Shown: in pieces, positions 49,196 to 60,990 of the stretch
How the letters are laid out: every line of letters starts with the position of its first letter
Numbering within the stretch: the stretch's first letter is position 1
Assembly (NCBI RefSeq): GCF_963576615.1
Contig: NC_088712.1
Coordinates: 21,853,870-21,917,869, forward strand
Reading direction: 5' to 3'
Origin: Watersipora subatra
Taxonomy: Eukaryota; Bryozoa; Gymnolaemata; Cheilostomatida; Watersiporidae
Length of the DNA stretch: 64,000 nucleotides
Notes under the pieces: generated by a model
What the model was told of the DNA's origin: nothing
The model's input: the letters and a program-made list of their open reading frames with translations, nothing else
The model's database searches: none
Made by a program: the position numbers and the translations under genes

Positions 49196-51010
49196 CCCTA
49201 CAGGATGAATTTATTCGCGGAGTTATATTTCGCGAAAATTGTCTTTTCATGCATATTCGCGAATGAATTTATTCGCGGCTGAAAACTGCCACTCTCTAAG
49301 AAAAGTTAACTCTATTGCGGCTAGTAATAGATATTCCTACACATGCGCACACCGCGTGTTCCGATTTATATTTAGCTTACAACTGCGAGGCGATCATGCT
49401 ATTCTACAGTAAACAATTTTTGCAGCGTCTAGAGGTTTTCACTAATATTCATCGCTTTGGAGGCCTTTGATAAGCCAACAACTTGTGGTAAGTAGTGAGT
49501 TTTTTACATTTACTAAATTGGTTAAATTTTACTTTGGTTCTTCGGTAAAACGCAATACTAATTTTTTCCATCCCTAATGCTTCATTATTTGTTTTAGTGT
49601 GAGAGAGAGATTTTTCATCATACACCGAATAACAATGATTGCAAGGGTGGTAGATGTCATTATTAGAAGATCACCAATCATTCAGGGAGGTCTGGAAATT
49701 GAGATTGAAGTGACCGCAGCTACTTACGAGAAGAACATATCTGTTTTTAAAAAAGGAATGAAAACGCCTTTCCGAGCACAAATCTTTGGCCAACCGGCAG
49801 AACTTTGCAATAGTAAGCCACGAGGAGAGTTCTGATGATAACTTCCTTACCAGTCATGTAGTAGCGAGAGAATCGCCTTCAACACATACCCAAGACAGTG
49901 ACAGCGACAGAGCTGCTATTACCAAAATAACTAGTCAGAAAGCACCATTACACGCTAGTATTCACATATCAATAGTACCAGTTTAATTTTATTGCTAGAC
50001 AACCGCCATATGTACTAAACTGTTTATATTTACTCCAATCATCGTTTGTAAACTTTTATTTGTATTTGAAATATTTTATTTGTACACTCAAGTTTGTAAT
50101 GAATTATAATACATCTATACATGAAATAAAATGTATAATTTAATCATGTTTGCTACAGCGATATCAAAGAGTTGTTGTCGATGAAGGGGTCTAGGTTGAC
50201 TGGTTGCCTCTCTGCCAATATTCTTGCCTTGATGAATATTATTAATACTTGTCTCTAGTTTTCGTAATCGGAGAAGGTTGTTTCATTCTCAATCTGCAGT
50301 AAACACAAAAAAGAGAATATTAATGAGTGTTGAGCAAGTACAAAAACAATAGCTGAAGTATTTGATGAAAGCGATCAGTTTTTAAACAAAGAATTAACTA
50401 ATGCAGTTGATTATGGAAAAATGTATCTGCACTGCAAATCAAATACATGCCATAATGTCCAGATCAGTATCATGATCGTCCTTGACTTCGGTATTAGAGA
50501 TTGATGGAGTTGATTCTAATGTAAAAAGACTAGGAGAGTTTTTTTTCCTATGCTGAAGCCATGCCGAATCACTTGTAAAAACTTTGAATAATTTCGTAAA
50601 GTTTGACGCAATGGCAATAAAGCTCGAAGCCTGGCGATGATTTTAAAGAAGTTTTGGAACTAGCTACGTTTAGTACTTGTGCCTCGCGGCTATTTTCGCG
50701 ATGACGCCATTCTGCATATCTTGTGACAACCTTGAACAATTTTGGCCAATTTTGTAAATAAATGTGATGCAATGCCAATGGTGTTAGCTCAAAGCTCAAG
50801 CAATGATTTGAAAAATGTTTTGGAACTCAATTACGTTTAGTATTTACATTAAAAACTATGCTAGCGACTAGTTTTCAATTTGATGCAGTAGTTATTCTCT
50901 CTTGTGATTAAAAATAGAACTAATTATTCACTGAATTTAATAATTCGCGGGATTGACTGTTCGCCAAATCGCGAATTTGTATGACCAAAGAATATTTTCA
51001 TCCTGTAGGG
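49196..51010. mobile_element. TA-flanked DNA transposon CCCTACAGGATGAA, only in copy B
   Basis: Inverted ends CCCTACAGGATGAA and TTCATCCTGTAGGG, with TA at 49194-49195 and 51011-51012. Copy A has the empty site GGTCATATATTGGCC at ~19377. Subterminal TTATTCGCGG resembles the family at 36873. The interior has a gene-like layout: a good donor (TTGTG|GTAAGT, ~49490), an acceptor (TTGTTTTAG, ~49598), an open frame 49599-49835, and AATAAA near 50125. I recognise no transposase domain. Confidence 0.8.
49599..49835 (+). CDS. unrecognised 78-codon ORF inside TA-flanked element
   Basis: It follows a good acceptor. The product is basic and then acidic, with an EIEIEVTAATYE stretch; no motif is recognised. 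An overlapping frame (49786-49986) continues with an S/D/T-rich tail, so a frameshift could join the two. It may be a decayed transposase N-terminus or a captured fragment. Confidence 0.3.
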   Translation: MRERFFIIHRITMIARVVDVIIRRSPIIQGGLEIEIEVTAATYEKNISVFKKGMKTPFRAQIFGQPAELCNSKPRGEF

Positions 51011-51235
51011 TAGTGGCTTTAGAAAAATGGGTAGTATGCTTGTATGTGGAAGATTACTCGTGTCTACATGAAGAAACTTGTTCGAAATGCTGTTTGCATC
51101 TCTATTATATCATATGTTGGGGTACTATCTAGAGACATGACTGTGCAATCAAATTACCCTTAGTTATTAACACAACACTCAAAATTTAATATTCTTTCTT
51201 CATGAGTTTTTCTATTAATATCACTCTATGTTTAG

Positions 51236-51344
51236 GCTGCAATTGTGAGAGGATTCAAAGAGTTAAAGGCAGAGTTGGACAGAATTGCTAAAGAATATTT
51301 ACCAAAACTCAAACTCACAGATCAGCTACAGTTAAAGCAGACGG
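51236..51344 (+). CDS. duplicated exon 6B of the TRIM-like gene
   Basis: 109 nt, acceptor CTATGTTTAG|GCT and donor ACGG|GTATGA, the same as exon 6A. It encodes the same helix with one visible replacement (D to Y). The phase would allow splicing from exon 5 (donor at 14462). Confidence 0.75.
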
Positions 51345-53135
51345 GTATGAATAACTATAAATGAATGTTTTCTACCCTCATAAAGGGTTGGATACACTGT
51401 ATGTTTCCTAATAAGGTTGACACCACTTTAGTTAACAGATGACATGTGGAGTCAGCATTTTAGGGTTTGCTGGAAGCTAAATGATTGTAAAGCTAGATAT
51501 TTGATCGAAGGTAGTTTAATTTCAGGAGGTTGTAATTTCCTATTGCTAGTACCACCTTGCTACCTTTATAGAAGACATGTTTCTTATTATCAAAAAGACT
51601 TTTGGTGAATAGTAGCCAAATAACTTGCCATTTCATTCAATCGAATATCAAAGCAATACAAGCAATTATTCGCCTTTTTTCCCTTAAAGATGAACTTACA
51701 TGAATGTTTAATAATTTTTATAAGAAAGTATCAGTACTTGTCTATAATTTGCCACTAGAACTAACTGAATTTGTATGTTTGGGGGTCCACTGTACAGTAG
51801 TACAAGTACAGTATGTACAAGTAGCTCAGGTAATATTTACTAATATTGATTCCACATAAAGTGTTGAAAAACAGTATCAACAAGTTATATTATTTAGTGT
51901 AGTGCTGAAGGTGATGTTTTTATAGCATGGCTACTAGTACATTGAAGGGATAACACAGGGCTATACAGCCGTCCCTTTACCCAAGCTTTTTGTTAAACTC
52001 TCTGGGTAATCCAGAGATTAGCTGTTATCAAGTGGGATTCAGTGATGGTATCATGTGAAGACTATATAGCTCCTCATATGCCATCAAAATGAATTGCTTA
52101 CATTGCCAATGCGTTTGCAATGTGTTGGTGATGCCTGGTGGATGTGTCGTTTATAAACAGACATCTTGGTTAAAATCAGTAGAGGAAGAACTTGCGAGTC
52201 TGTATTTGGTTGAAATAGTAGATTTTACCATCTCCATTCTACCTTATTAATTTCCAATACGTGCTGGTTGCATTCATGATTGGCTTTCGATTGATGAAGA
52301 CAAAAGGGTTTCATTGACACAAACAGCTTTTCACATATATACAAACATATTTCTTTGAGTAAATATACAGAGAAGTCATTAATATAAATTGGAATCTATT
52401 AAAAGTCATTCAGAATAATATATTTGGTAGATCCTTGTGTAAAATCCTGTACACACTATCACTCAAATCAACATTTAGCTGTGTGATGGACTACGACGAT
52501 TAAGCTGTTTGTATGTCATCATCAACGATAAGGTGTACACACATTGAGTGATGAGCTGTAGGTGAGGGCTAACCAACAACCAACTAGAAATTACTAAATT
52601 GCATCGGTGATATTGCAAGTCCTTATGTTATCTTTAATTATCTGATTACGCAATTCATCATGAGCATGCTTACAACTATTAATTGACACAAATCTTCATA
52701 ACTGTTGAGATTGGATCTGATGCTGATCAATATGCTAATAGTTGCTGTCATCGGTGTCAAAGTTCAACATGTTGAAAGTCCATCGCATCGTCGCCAGCAA
52801 TGATTGTGTACGCCGCTCATCGCAGAATGACGTCACAGCAGTCCATCATTGCGGTCTATCGCATCGCTAATAGTCAATTTGAGCGATAGTGTGTTCGGGC
52901 TATAAATCCTTGAGGTAAATCTTATTTTGGTACCGTAAATCCTAGTGAAAATGCTGCCATCATGCATAAGCCTCATACCGAACTCTGGAGGTTATTTTTG
53001 AGTTACAGGATTACAGCATATATAAGCCACACCCATCATTTTCACAAAAATAATTTAAGTATAACCCAGCCACAATAGTCATTTGACAAATGTACTCTGT
53101 GTATCCCTCATTACACTCGTGCTTTGGCTGACTAA

Positions 53136-54087
53136 AGGCGGGGCCACACGTATCGTGTAATTTCAATTAATCTGGGAAATTCAATTCGTACGAAATTTCT
53201 GACCTGCCACACAGAGTTTCCCCACCACAGATTTGTACGAAACTAACTTTCAAATAGCCAATCTTAACGCGGTGATTAATTGAAGCCGATTCCGTTTCAA
53301 TCATTTGCTTCAGTACAAACATGCGGGTCAGATCTAAAAAAGATAACGATTTGTGAGTTTTTAGCCGCGATTCCTAAATCGGTTGCGGAATGTACACGTA
53401 AATTAATTTCGGCGCCTACAATATAACTGCGCGTTAATAAGGTCGTTTCTATGCAACTACAAAACTACTAATGCTAGTTGCACTGAGTAGTTGTAGTAGG
53501 CTGTTGTTGTAAATGGTTTTAGTATACTTTTGAATAGAGCTTGTACATTGATAATATTATTACGAACTATTATGTATGTACTACATTGCAAAACGGTTAT
53601 TTTGTATGACTACAGCAGGTTTTGGCTTGCCCACAAAACCGTTTTACTTTTTCTTCTAATTACAATAAAAATTTGAACCTGACTTTTCAGCAAATATTAG
53701 TCTAGCTACAAAACAGTTATATTTCTATTAAATAAATCCATTACGTCCATGGTACTACTGATTACATATAATCGCCAACACAGTACACAGTTTTCAAACC
53801 GAGTTAGGAACTGCGGGCTAGAAACTCGCAAATCGTTATCTTTTTTAGATCTGACCAAACATGCGCAAAAGAAAACGGCCTTCAACATTCAACTAACCTT
53901 TTCAACCGACCAATCAAACAACGATTCGTAGGAATTTCAGACGTTTCGTCCAATTCAGGATTCGTTCATCGTGCGCAACCAACGATGGACGAATTCGTCC
54001 AAAAGTCAATTCATACGAATCCTTTCTCTAGAACTTCGTCCAAATTTCGCCGATTTCGCGAGAATTTTGTCTCGTGTGGCCCTACCT
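53136..54087. mobile_element. Harbinger-like MITE, copy B
   Basis: Same insertion as 22123-23063, with TAA at 53133-53135 and 54088-54090. Over ~380 central bases I count only three differences from copy A. Confidence 0.72.
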
Positions 54088-54090
54088 TAA

Positions 54091-55957
54091 AAGGCAATCG
54101 GTCAATGAGTGTTCTCACCTTTGACTGGAATGTGGTACGCGTGCAGTAATTTACAGTACAGTAAACAAGTACCAATTCAGCAAGCACATGTTGTACCACA
54201 TACCATTGATAAGGCAAAATATGACACCTTGCTTTAATTTAAAGTTTTTAATTTTTTTAAAACCGTGTTAACTTTTATATTTTTCGCCCAAATAATGGTG
54301 AAGTACCATTTTTTGGTATGATGAAATTTACCGTGGGTTGCTCGACTTTTTTTTACTAGTGTTTTACCAAATACCATTGTATTATGAGTACATTTGAATA
54401 TACTTAATAAAAGTTTAAAAACTTCAGATCGTTGGAAAATTTTCCCATAGTTACTGACACACATTGAAGAACAGCCGGGGTTCAAAGGGTTAAAGTTGTG
54501 AACATAGCCCTGGATACTACTAACTGAAATGCTGCTGCAGTTTATGCATTAATGAAAAGTAACCTGACAAATGGAATCAAGTAGTGCGTAAAGCCTGGTC
54601 CCCATATACGTCACAAAGCATCAACGACAGCATCACAGGCTATTAGCGGTGAAATGGTTCACACTGTATCACAGTATGTCTGTGTTAATCCTACACTACA
54701 CAGTGATCATTTGTTGTAACATTATTCACACTTTCTCTAGCACTTCAGTATGTACATCAACATGAATATTCCCTGACATAATGTTCATATTACACAATGT
54801 AGTGGCTGAAGTTATGAAATACTAGTCCTACAGCAACTATACTGTAGACTACACAATCCGTGACAGTCAATCACTGTTAATACATAGTGAACAGTGATTG
54901 TTGCACATGTTGCAGGCTGTCATAGATGTTTAGCAAAATTTGGGCAACTTTGACAGCTGCAATTGTTCCTGACATATCCTTGGTAAGGCATCAGTCTATG
55001 ATGCCTTTACTATCTCATACGCTGATTTAGTGTGAACTGGCCTTTATGGATCATTATATATGCATTTTACTATACAAGTGTACTGCATGTACAATGAGGG
55101 ACGCGTACATGTACATACATGCATAATAATTGTGAGAGTTTAGGAATCCGTTTAAATGTTCTGAAGCGTTGAAATTACAGATCTTACTTAACAAAACCCT
55201 ATTTTCAATTTTGAGGTAAATTCCTGTTTTATAAGGGTCTGCAAAATAACTTCTGGGAAATAGGGTCAAAATTGGGTGTGATGAACTTTAAGTCTAATAT
55301 TTAAAGATTCTTCAGTCATAAACCATATTAATAATTATTACCCTCTGTTTCTTTGTTGAAAATTGATCGACAAGTTATTTGGTTTACTAAGACTGATCAG
55401 TTAGCCTCAGATCCACTGTTTAAAATGTAGCGTATGCAGGAGTTTACTAAGCTATGTGATTGTATTGTCAATAATGTGTAGCCTCAGTGTATTTTATACT
55501 TTATGCTGCCCAACCAGGTCCTGCTGTATGAGCTGCCATCAACATATTCACATAATAATTATCATTGTTACATGGAATGATAGAGCACCTCTAGCCATAT
55601 CAATAGTTAACAGTCTGGTGTTTAGGTGAGAAATAGCTAGGTAAAAATAGCTAGGTTGGCATGTTTCCAAGTAATCATTATAACAATGCTTAATATTGGA
55701 CACTGCTGATAGCAGTTGATATTAGTATTATATAACTAATTATTAGTTTATAGTTGTACATCATTGTATGGAAGCGTTGTCATATTGGCTGACTCTGAGT
55801 TTTTTATTGTGTAAAATAACCTACAGAGGAATGTGAAGACGGTGATAAAACATGAAACTTGACTTCTTTGAGCTAATATCTTTCTCTCAAATTCAGTATT
55901 TCTGTATAAAATATTTGATAACTGTTGCTACTCACATGTACACTCTATATTCTACAG
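54091..55957. other. intron 6B, right part; holds empty pogo site
   Basis: Collinear with copy A introns. Around 55371-55389 it shows the site without the pogo-like insertion. No gene seen. Confidence 0.6.
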
Positions 55958-56668
55958 GTGAGAGAAGAGATATTGAGGTAGAAATTATCTCCTCTCCTGA
56001 CATCACCATTAAAGAACAAAAAGATCCACCTGTTCAACTCCCCAAGTCCCTCACCAGACTGTCCACCGTACAACTGCCATCCGGTCCCCTCTCCATCTGC
56101 CACTATAAGGGGAACACTTATATTGGACTAGAGGATAAGACAGTCAGCAGAGTAGACATTGATAATAACGTCACCAACAAGTTCATCCGTACCTCCGGTG
56201 GTGTAGAGTCTGTCACTTGCTACAAGGACAGGCTCTACATTCTGTCTCATACTAGTCCTCTAACAGTCAGTGCCTACAGCATGGAAGGGGAACTCATCAC
56301 CAGCTGGGAGCATCCTGATCATATCTTCTTTTCTGACATGCTGGTGATTATTAAAGACAAGGTTCTTATCGCTGACCCACCCAACAGAAGGATCACCACC
56401 TACTCCTTAGATGGTCAGGCTCTACATCATATTCCCTGTCCTCCTCTCGCAGATAGTAACTGGGTCACCATGTGCACCCCTGATAGCTCATCTCTCATTT
56501 TATCATCCTTCGAGCATTCCAAAGTATTTAAAATAGACACGGCCACCCATGAAGTCATGTGGACTCTCACTGAAGTGAAGGACCCTGAAGGGCTGGTCAG
56601 CTATGGTGAATATGTTCTACTGACTGCATACAACAACAAGACTATATGCATTATTAATTCTACTACAG
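55958..56668 (+). CDS. duplicated exon 7B (NHL-like beta-propeller)
   Basis: 237 codons, fully open, with the same splice sites and phases as exon 7A. 40 residues differ, with a cluster around the NHGSWSGM/DHIFFSDM loop; blade-core phrases such as VLIADPPN are kept. There is no RING, B-box or coiled coil upstream in copy B. It must either be spliced to the upstream exons, be transcribed alone, or be a still-open relic. Confidence 0.75.
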
Positions 56669-57420
56669 GTTAGTTATTAGCATGCTGCAGGGTTATTATA
56701 ATATGTATAGCTATTATGCAGGAATATATTATAGTTAAATTGTGTACATGGTTATAAGGAAGCATGCCAAATATTTGTACAGTTTAAATATGACTAGCAA
56801 AATAGACTGATAGACTGAGCTCTCACAAAAGGTAGTCTGAGTTCCCATTGTAGACAAATTTGAATTAAACTGTTTTAAATAATTATTGAAAGGCTCATAA
56901 CACGAAACTGAAATTTTACAGAATTTGTCAAAAATTTTAATGAAAAATAAGATGAAAACTACTACAGCAGTGAGTTATATTAACAACAAGAAAGTGTATA
57001 TCAGTTCCTTATCATTATGTAAGATAGCAGTGATGAATTTTATTATGCTGTAGAAATCCTGTACTCTGTTCTTTCTAATCAAGTACTTCTGAGTGCACTT
57101 GTGAGTGTTCTGTGTGTTATAAAATAGCATTCCCAGCTCTTATCACACCTGAGATAAATATAGAGATGCTCGTACCATTCTAGGGGAGGACCTGCTGCCC
57201 TGCCCTAGTGTCATTCCTTGGTGCAGTGGTTATTATTGGTTTATGAGAAAGCCAAGTATCTACAGCGTAGAAATTTTCCATAAAGTTTTGTGTCAGCTTT
57301 GGCGGTGCTCCATGTTTATTTTATGTTTCTATCAAGGAGAGCTGCCTGACAGCAGTGTCCATGTAGAGCTAATATTTATATGTGGAAGTTTGACTGTGTA
57401 TTTATTATTATATATTGTAG

Positions 57421-57554
57421 GGAGTATAGTCTCTCAGATGGCACATGATGATAAAGCTGGAGGTAGTGTGTACTCCTTAGATGTGTCAGGCTCCACCCTA
57501 CTCCTTCCTAAATATAGCAGCAAGGAGGTCATCTTCTACAAGATGAACTCATAA
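57421..57554 (+). CDS. duplicated exon 8B (propeller end, stop)
   Basis: 44 residues ending YKMNS-TAA, acceptor TATATTGTAG|GG, same length as exon 8A. Followed by AATAAA at 57583-57588. Confidence 0.75.
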
Positions 57555-58776
57555 TACCAGAGACTACAGTCAATGTCTCGAGAATAAAGGACGTTGTGTA
57601 AAGACATGTGGAGAGACATTATTACATATGACTAGCAGCTGAGTCTCTATTTGAGACTTAACACTACATAGCCATATGAAAATGCGAGTCGCAACAGAGC
57701 TGACTCAAAGGCCAAGTCTTCATAGTCTTACGCTCGGCCATATGCTTCTGAGCCATCCACTTCTGCCCCCCCCCCCGTCTCGCTCCCTGGCAGCGCAGCC
57801 AACATTCGTAGAGATGCAGCTTTCTCCACTGAGCCGCCATCTACTACGGAGAAATACCGCCCTCGGCAGCACTCCGAGGAGATGCAAAGTGGATGAAAAG
57901 ACCAAGAGTAGAAAATAAAAACTATAATTAACCTATAATGTTAGTTTTGTTTTTAGGCCTTCTTTAAATTTTGCTTTAGAAGTATTTTATATATGAATAA
58001 TAAATCAATGTATTAGGTTGCCAGGTGTTGACTGTAGCCTTGCTAAGCCTTGTTGCTGTTTTCATAAAAAAGAGCTCTGTATAATGACCCTGGAAAGGAG
58101 CCTATGCTGGCAATCAGCCAGATCGACAATAGGCCTGGTTACATGCCTTGTCATGGTTCTAATTAGGCATGAGATGGGAAAGAGAGCTTCGCCATGAACT
58201 ATTGGACTATTGTTATAATTGCCCCTGTTATAATTATCACCTATTCTTACAAAGAAATTCAGAAACATAGTTTTAATAGATAAACAATGGATCCAGTTAA
58301 GTTATTGCCAGGGCCATACAAGTACTAATATAATAATTTCAAGACAATTAGGATAATCGCACTGGAATACTAGGATTTGTCTCCCTGGTCGTACAACCTA
58401 TTTTATTCTTGAGTATGGATATTTATATGAGAATGTTCTCGGTTGTAATCAAATACACTGTGTATATGCAAGTTTTAGGAATTATTTAAGAGTTTCTTAA
58501 TCAAAGATGTTATATCTTTCTCTTTTAATGTTGTATCACACTTGAAAATTCAACAATCCAAAAATACATTATCCAATAATGAATACATTGGTTCGCCGAT
58601 CGCTATTGCCTACCACACCACTACAACTGGGCTGATAGATAGAACATGGCATGCTGGCCCTCCATACTGGTTCCCATATATGCTGCAAGCACATTTGACA
58701 GCGCTGTATGGCTATCAATGGGGCAATGTAAGACTATGAACAGGCTACTTCAGCGGTCAGCGCAAGAGTTCAACTT
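57536..58776. repeat. 3'-flank tandem duplication, unit 1
   Basis: Starts in the end of exon 8B and runs ~1.24 kb; the next unit starts at 58777. It contains AATAAA (57583-57588) and a (C)10 run near 57767. Confidence 0.8.
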
Positions 58777-59186
58777 GCAAGGAAGTCATATTGTACAAGA
58801 TGAACTGTTAATACCAGAGACTACAGTCAATGTCTCGAGAATAAAGGTTGTTGTGACATTATTACAATTGACTAGCAGCTGAGTCTCTATTTAAGACTTT
58901 GAGTAACACAAGACATAATCATTATGAAAAGACAAGCCGTAGCAGAGTTAACATGAAAGCCAAGTTTGCATGGTCTTTCACTCGGTCATGTCCCTCTGGG
59001 CCATCCACTTCCATCGCTCCCTGGCAACGCAGCCAACATTCATAGAGATTCAGCTTTCTCCACTGAGCCGCCATCTACTACCGAAAAATACCTGTGCTCA
59101 AGAGCGCCTCAAGGAGACGCCACAGTAAAGACAAACAGTAGAAAAGAAAAACTATATTTAACCTATAATGTTAGTTTTGTTCTTAC

Positions 59187-60220
59187 TAGAGTTGCCCCGA
59201 TTTTGGTATCGGAATCGGTATCGGTGCCGATATGAGTGTCAAGTATCTGAATCGGTATCGGCCGATCTTTTCTTAAAAAATCTGAACCTTCCGATACTTT
59301 TTACAGATCAACCATTTAGCAGAAAACTGTATTTTAGCCTGCTATACTAATAAAAAAATCATCAGCTGTAAGCTTTTTACTTTTACTTAATGAATTTCAG
59401 GCTTGCCACACAATTTATTTCATGTCTATAGCCTGATCAACACAGCGAAGGAAACTTTTTAGCCAGAACGTAAACAAAAAGTGTGGTATTTCCCAATTAC
59501 AGCGATAGGTTTTATTGCAAGCAATCACGAACAAGATAAAAAAAATGGGAAACAAGAACACAGTGTAATATTTCTATTTACTAGCATTACGAAAGTAATT
59601 TAAACAGTCGACGCATAAAGTTATCTATCACTCTCTTGATCCTGACGATACAATGGATCGTTTGTATTGTACAAAAAACGGTAACCCCAGTGGCGTATCA
59701 GTATGTAGCCTGTCCTCCAACATCTGTTGCAAGGGAATGCCCCTTCAGGACGCTTTGCTACATTGATAATGATGGAAGAAAAGAGACGTCTTACTGAGAT
59801 AATTGAATCACTAACGGTTTTTAAAAGAAACATTGATTTGCTCTAAACTTGTACAGGCACAGCAGTTCATATAACAATAAAAAAGGGACTTCGTTATCAC
59901 AGATAGAACTGTACCACTAACAGTAATTACCTTTATTTACAAATTACAAGAAACACGAACTGTTTTGTTACTACATGCACGGTATGTCAGTATGTGAATA
60001 TGTATATACATGTATTTTTTTCCATAAATGCAAACAAATAAATACAATAATATTCATGTTTTCTTTGCATTATTTTTGTATTTGCATAATAAAATGAGCT
60101 ACTATCTATGCAACACAAAAGATCTGAATCGGTATCTGAATCGGATTATTTTTCAATTAGGATCGGTATATCGGATCGGTATCTGAATCGGCTGGTGAAT
60201 TTAGAATCGGGGCATCTCTA
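59187..60220 (+). mobile_element. hAT transposon remnant, 1034 bp
   Basis: Ends TAGAGTTGCCCCGATT and, reversed, TAGAGATGCCCCGATT. An exact 8-bp target duplication GTTCTTAC lies at 59179-59186 and 60221-60228. Both are hallmarks of hAT elements. Many ATCGGTATC-type subterminal repeats near both ends may be transposase-binding sites. Internally deleted. Confidence 0.9.
59685..59846 (+). pseudogene. hAT transposase C-terminal relic
   Basis: One plus frame reads YVACPPTSVARE from ~59702, matching the conserved start of the hAT dimerisation region (family form Y-x-C-P-P-T-S-V-A-S-E-R). After a frameshift near 59780 another frame reads RLTEIIESLTVFKRNIDLL and a stop at 59844-59846, like the family C-terminus. 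The catalytic part is gone. Confidence 0.7.
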
Positions 60221-60990
60221 GTTCTTACGCCTTCCTTACATTTTGCTTTGGAAATATTTTATATATGAATAATAAATCAATGGTTTAGGTTGACAGGTGT
60301 TGACTGTAGCCTTTCTAAGCCATGTTGCTGTTTTAATAAAAGCTCTTTATAATGACCCTTGAAAGGAGCCTATGCTGGCACGCTGCCAGATCAACAATAG
60401 GACTCGTTGCGTGCATTTTCATGGTTCTAATTTGACTTGAGATGGAAAAGACAACTTCACCATGAGCTATTGTTGTCATTGCACCTTTAGTTTTATCTAT
60501 TCTTACAAAGAATTTCAGAAATATAGTTTTAGTAAATAAACAATGGAACCAGTTAAATTATTGCCAAGGCCATACAAGTACTAAAACAATATAATAATTG
60601 CCAAACAATTAGAATAATCGTTTTTGGAATATTAGGACTTGTCTTCCTTGACATATAACCTATTTTTTTTAGTGTAGATCATTTTCAATGAGAATGTTCT
60701 CATTTGTAATAAGGTAAAATGTGTATAAGCAAACTTTTAAAAACTATTTGAGGGTTTTTTTAATCAAGGATGTTATATGATTCCGTTTTAATGAGGTATC
60801 ACACTTGAAATTTCAACAATTCCAAAAATACATTAGCCGCCGGTCTTGTTCAAAGGTCTGGAATTGTGCAACCTAACCACCCCATCTGACTTAATGGATG
60901 GAACAGTGCCTGTCGGCCCTCTAACCTGGTTTCTATTCATGCAACAATCATGTGTGGCAGGTACCGTAATATCTGCTGGTCACCACAAGC

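Larger units (their letters stand above)
58777..60990. repeat. 3'-flank tandem duplication, unit 2 (with hAT insertion)
   Basis: Begins with a copy of the last codons of exon 8 (reads KEVILYKMNC-stop), then AATAAA at 58840-58845 and the same flank as unit 1 and copy A. Interrupted by the element at 59187-60220. Confidence 0.8.

Noticed and set aside
59621..59833. 70-codon minus-strand ORF in the hAT element
   Set aside because: The plus strand here carries the recognisable hAT C-terminal phrases, so the minus ORF is a shadow.
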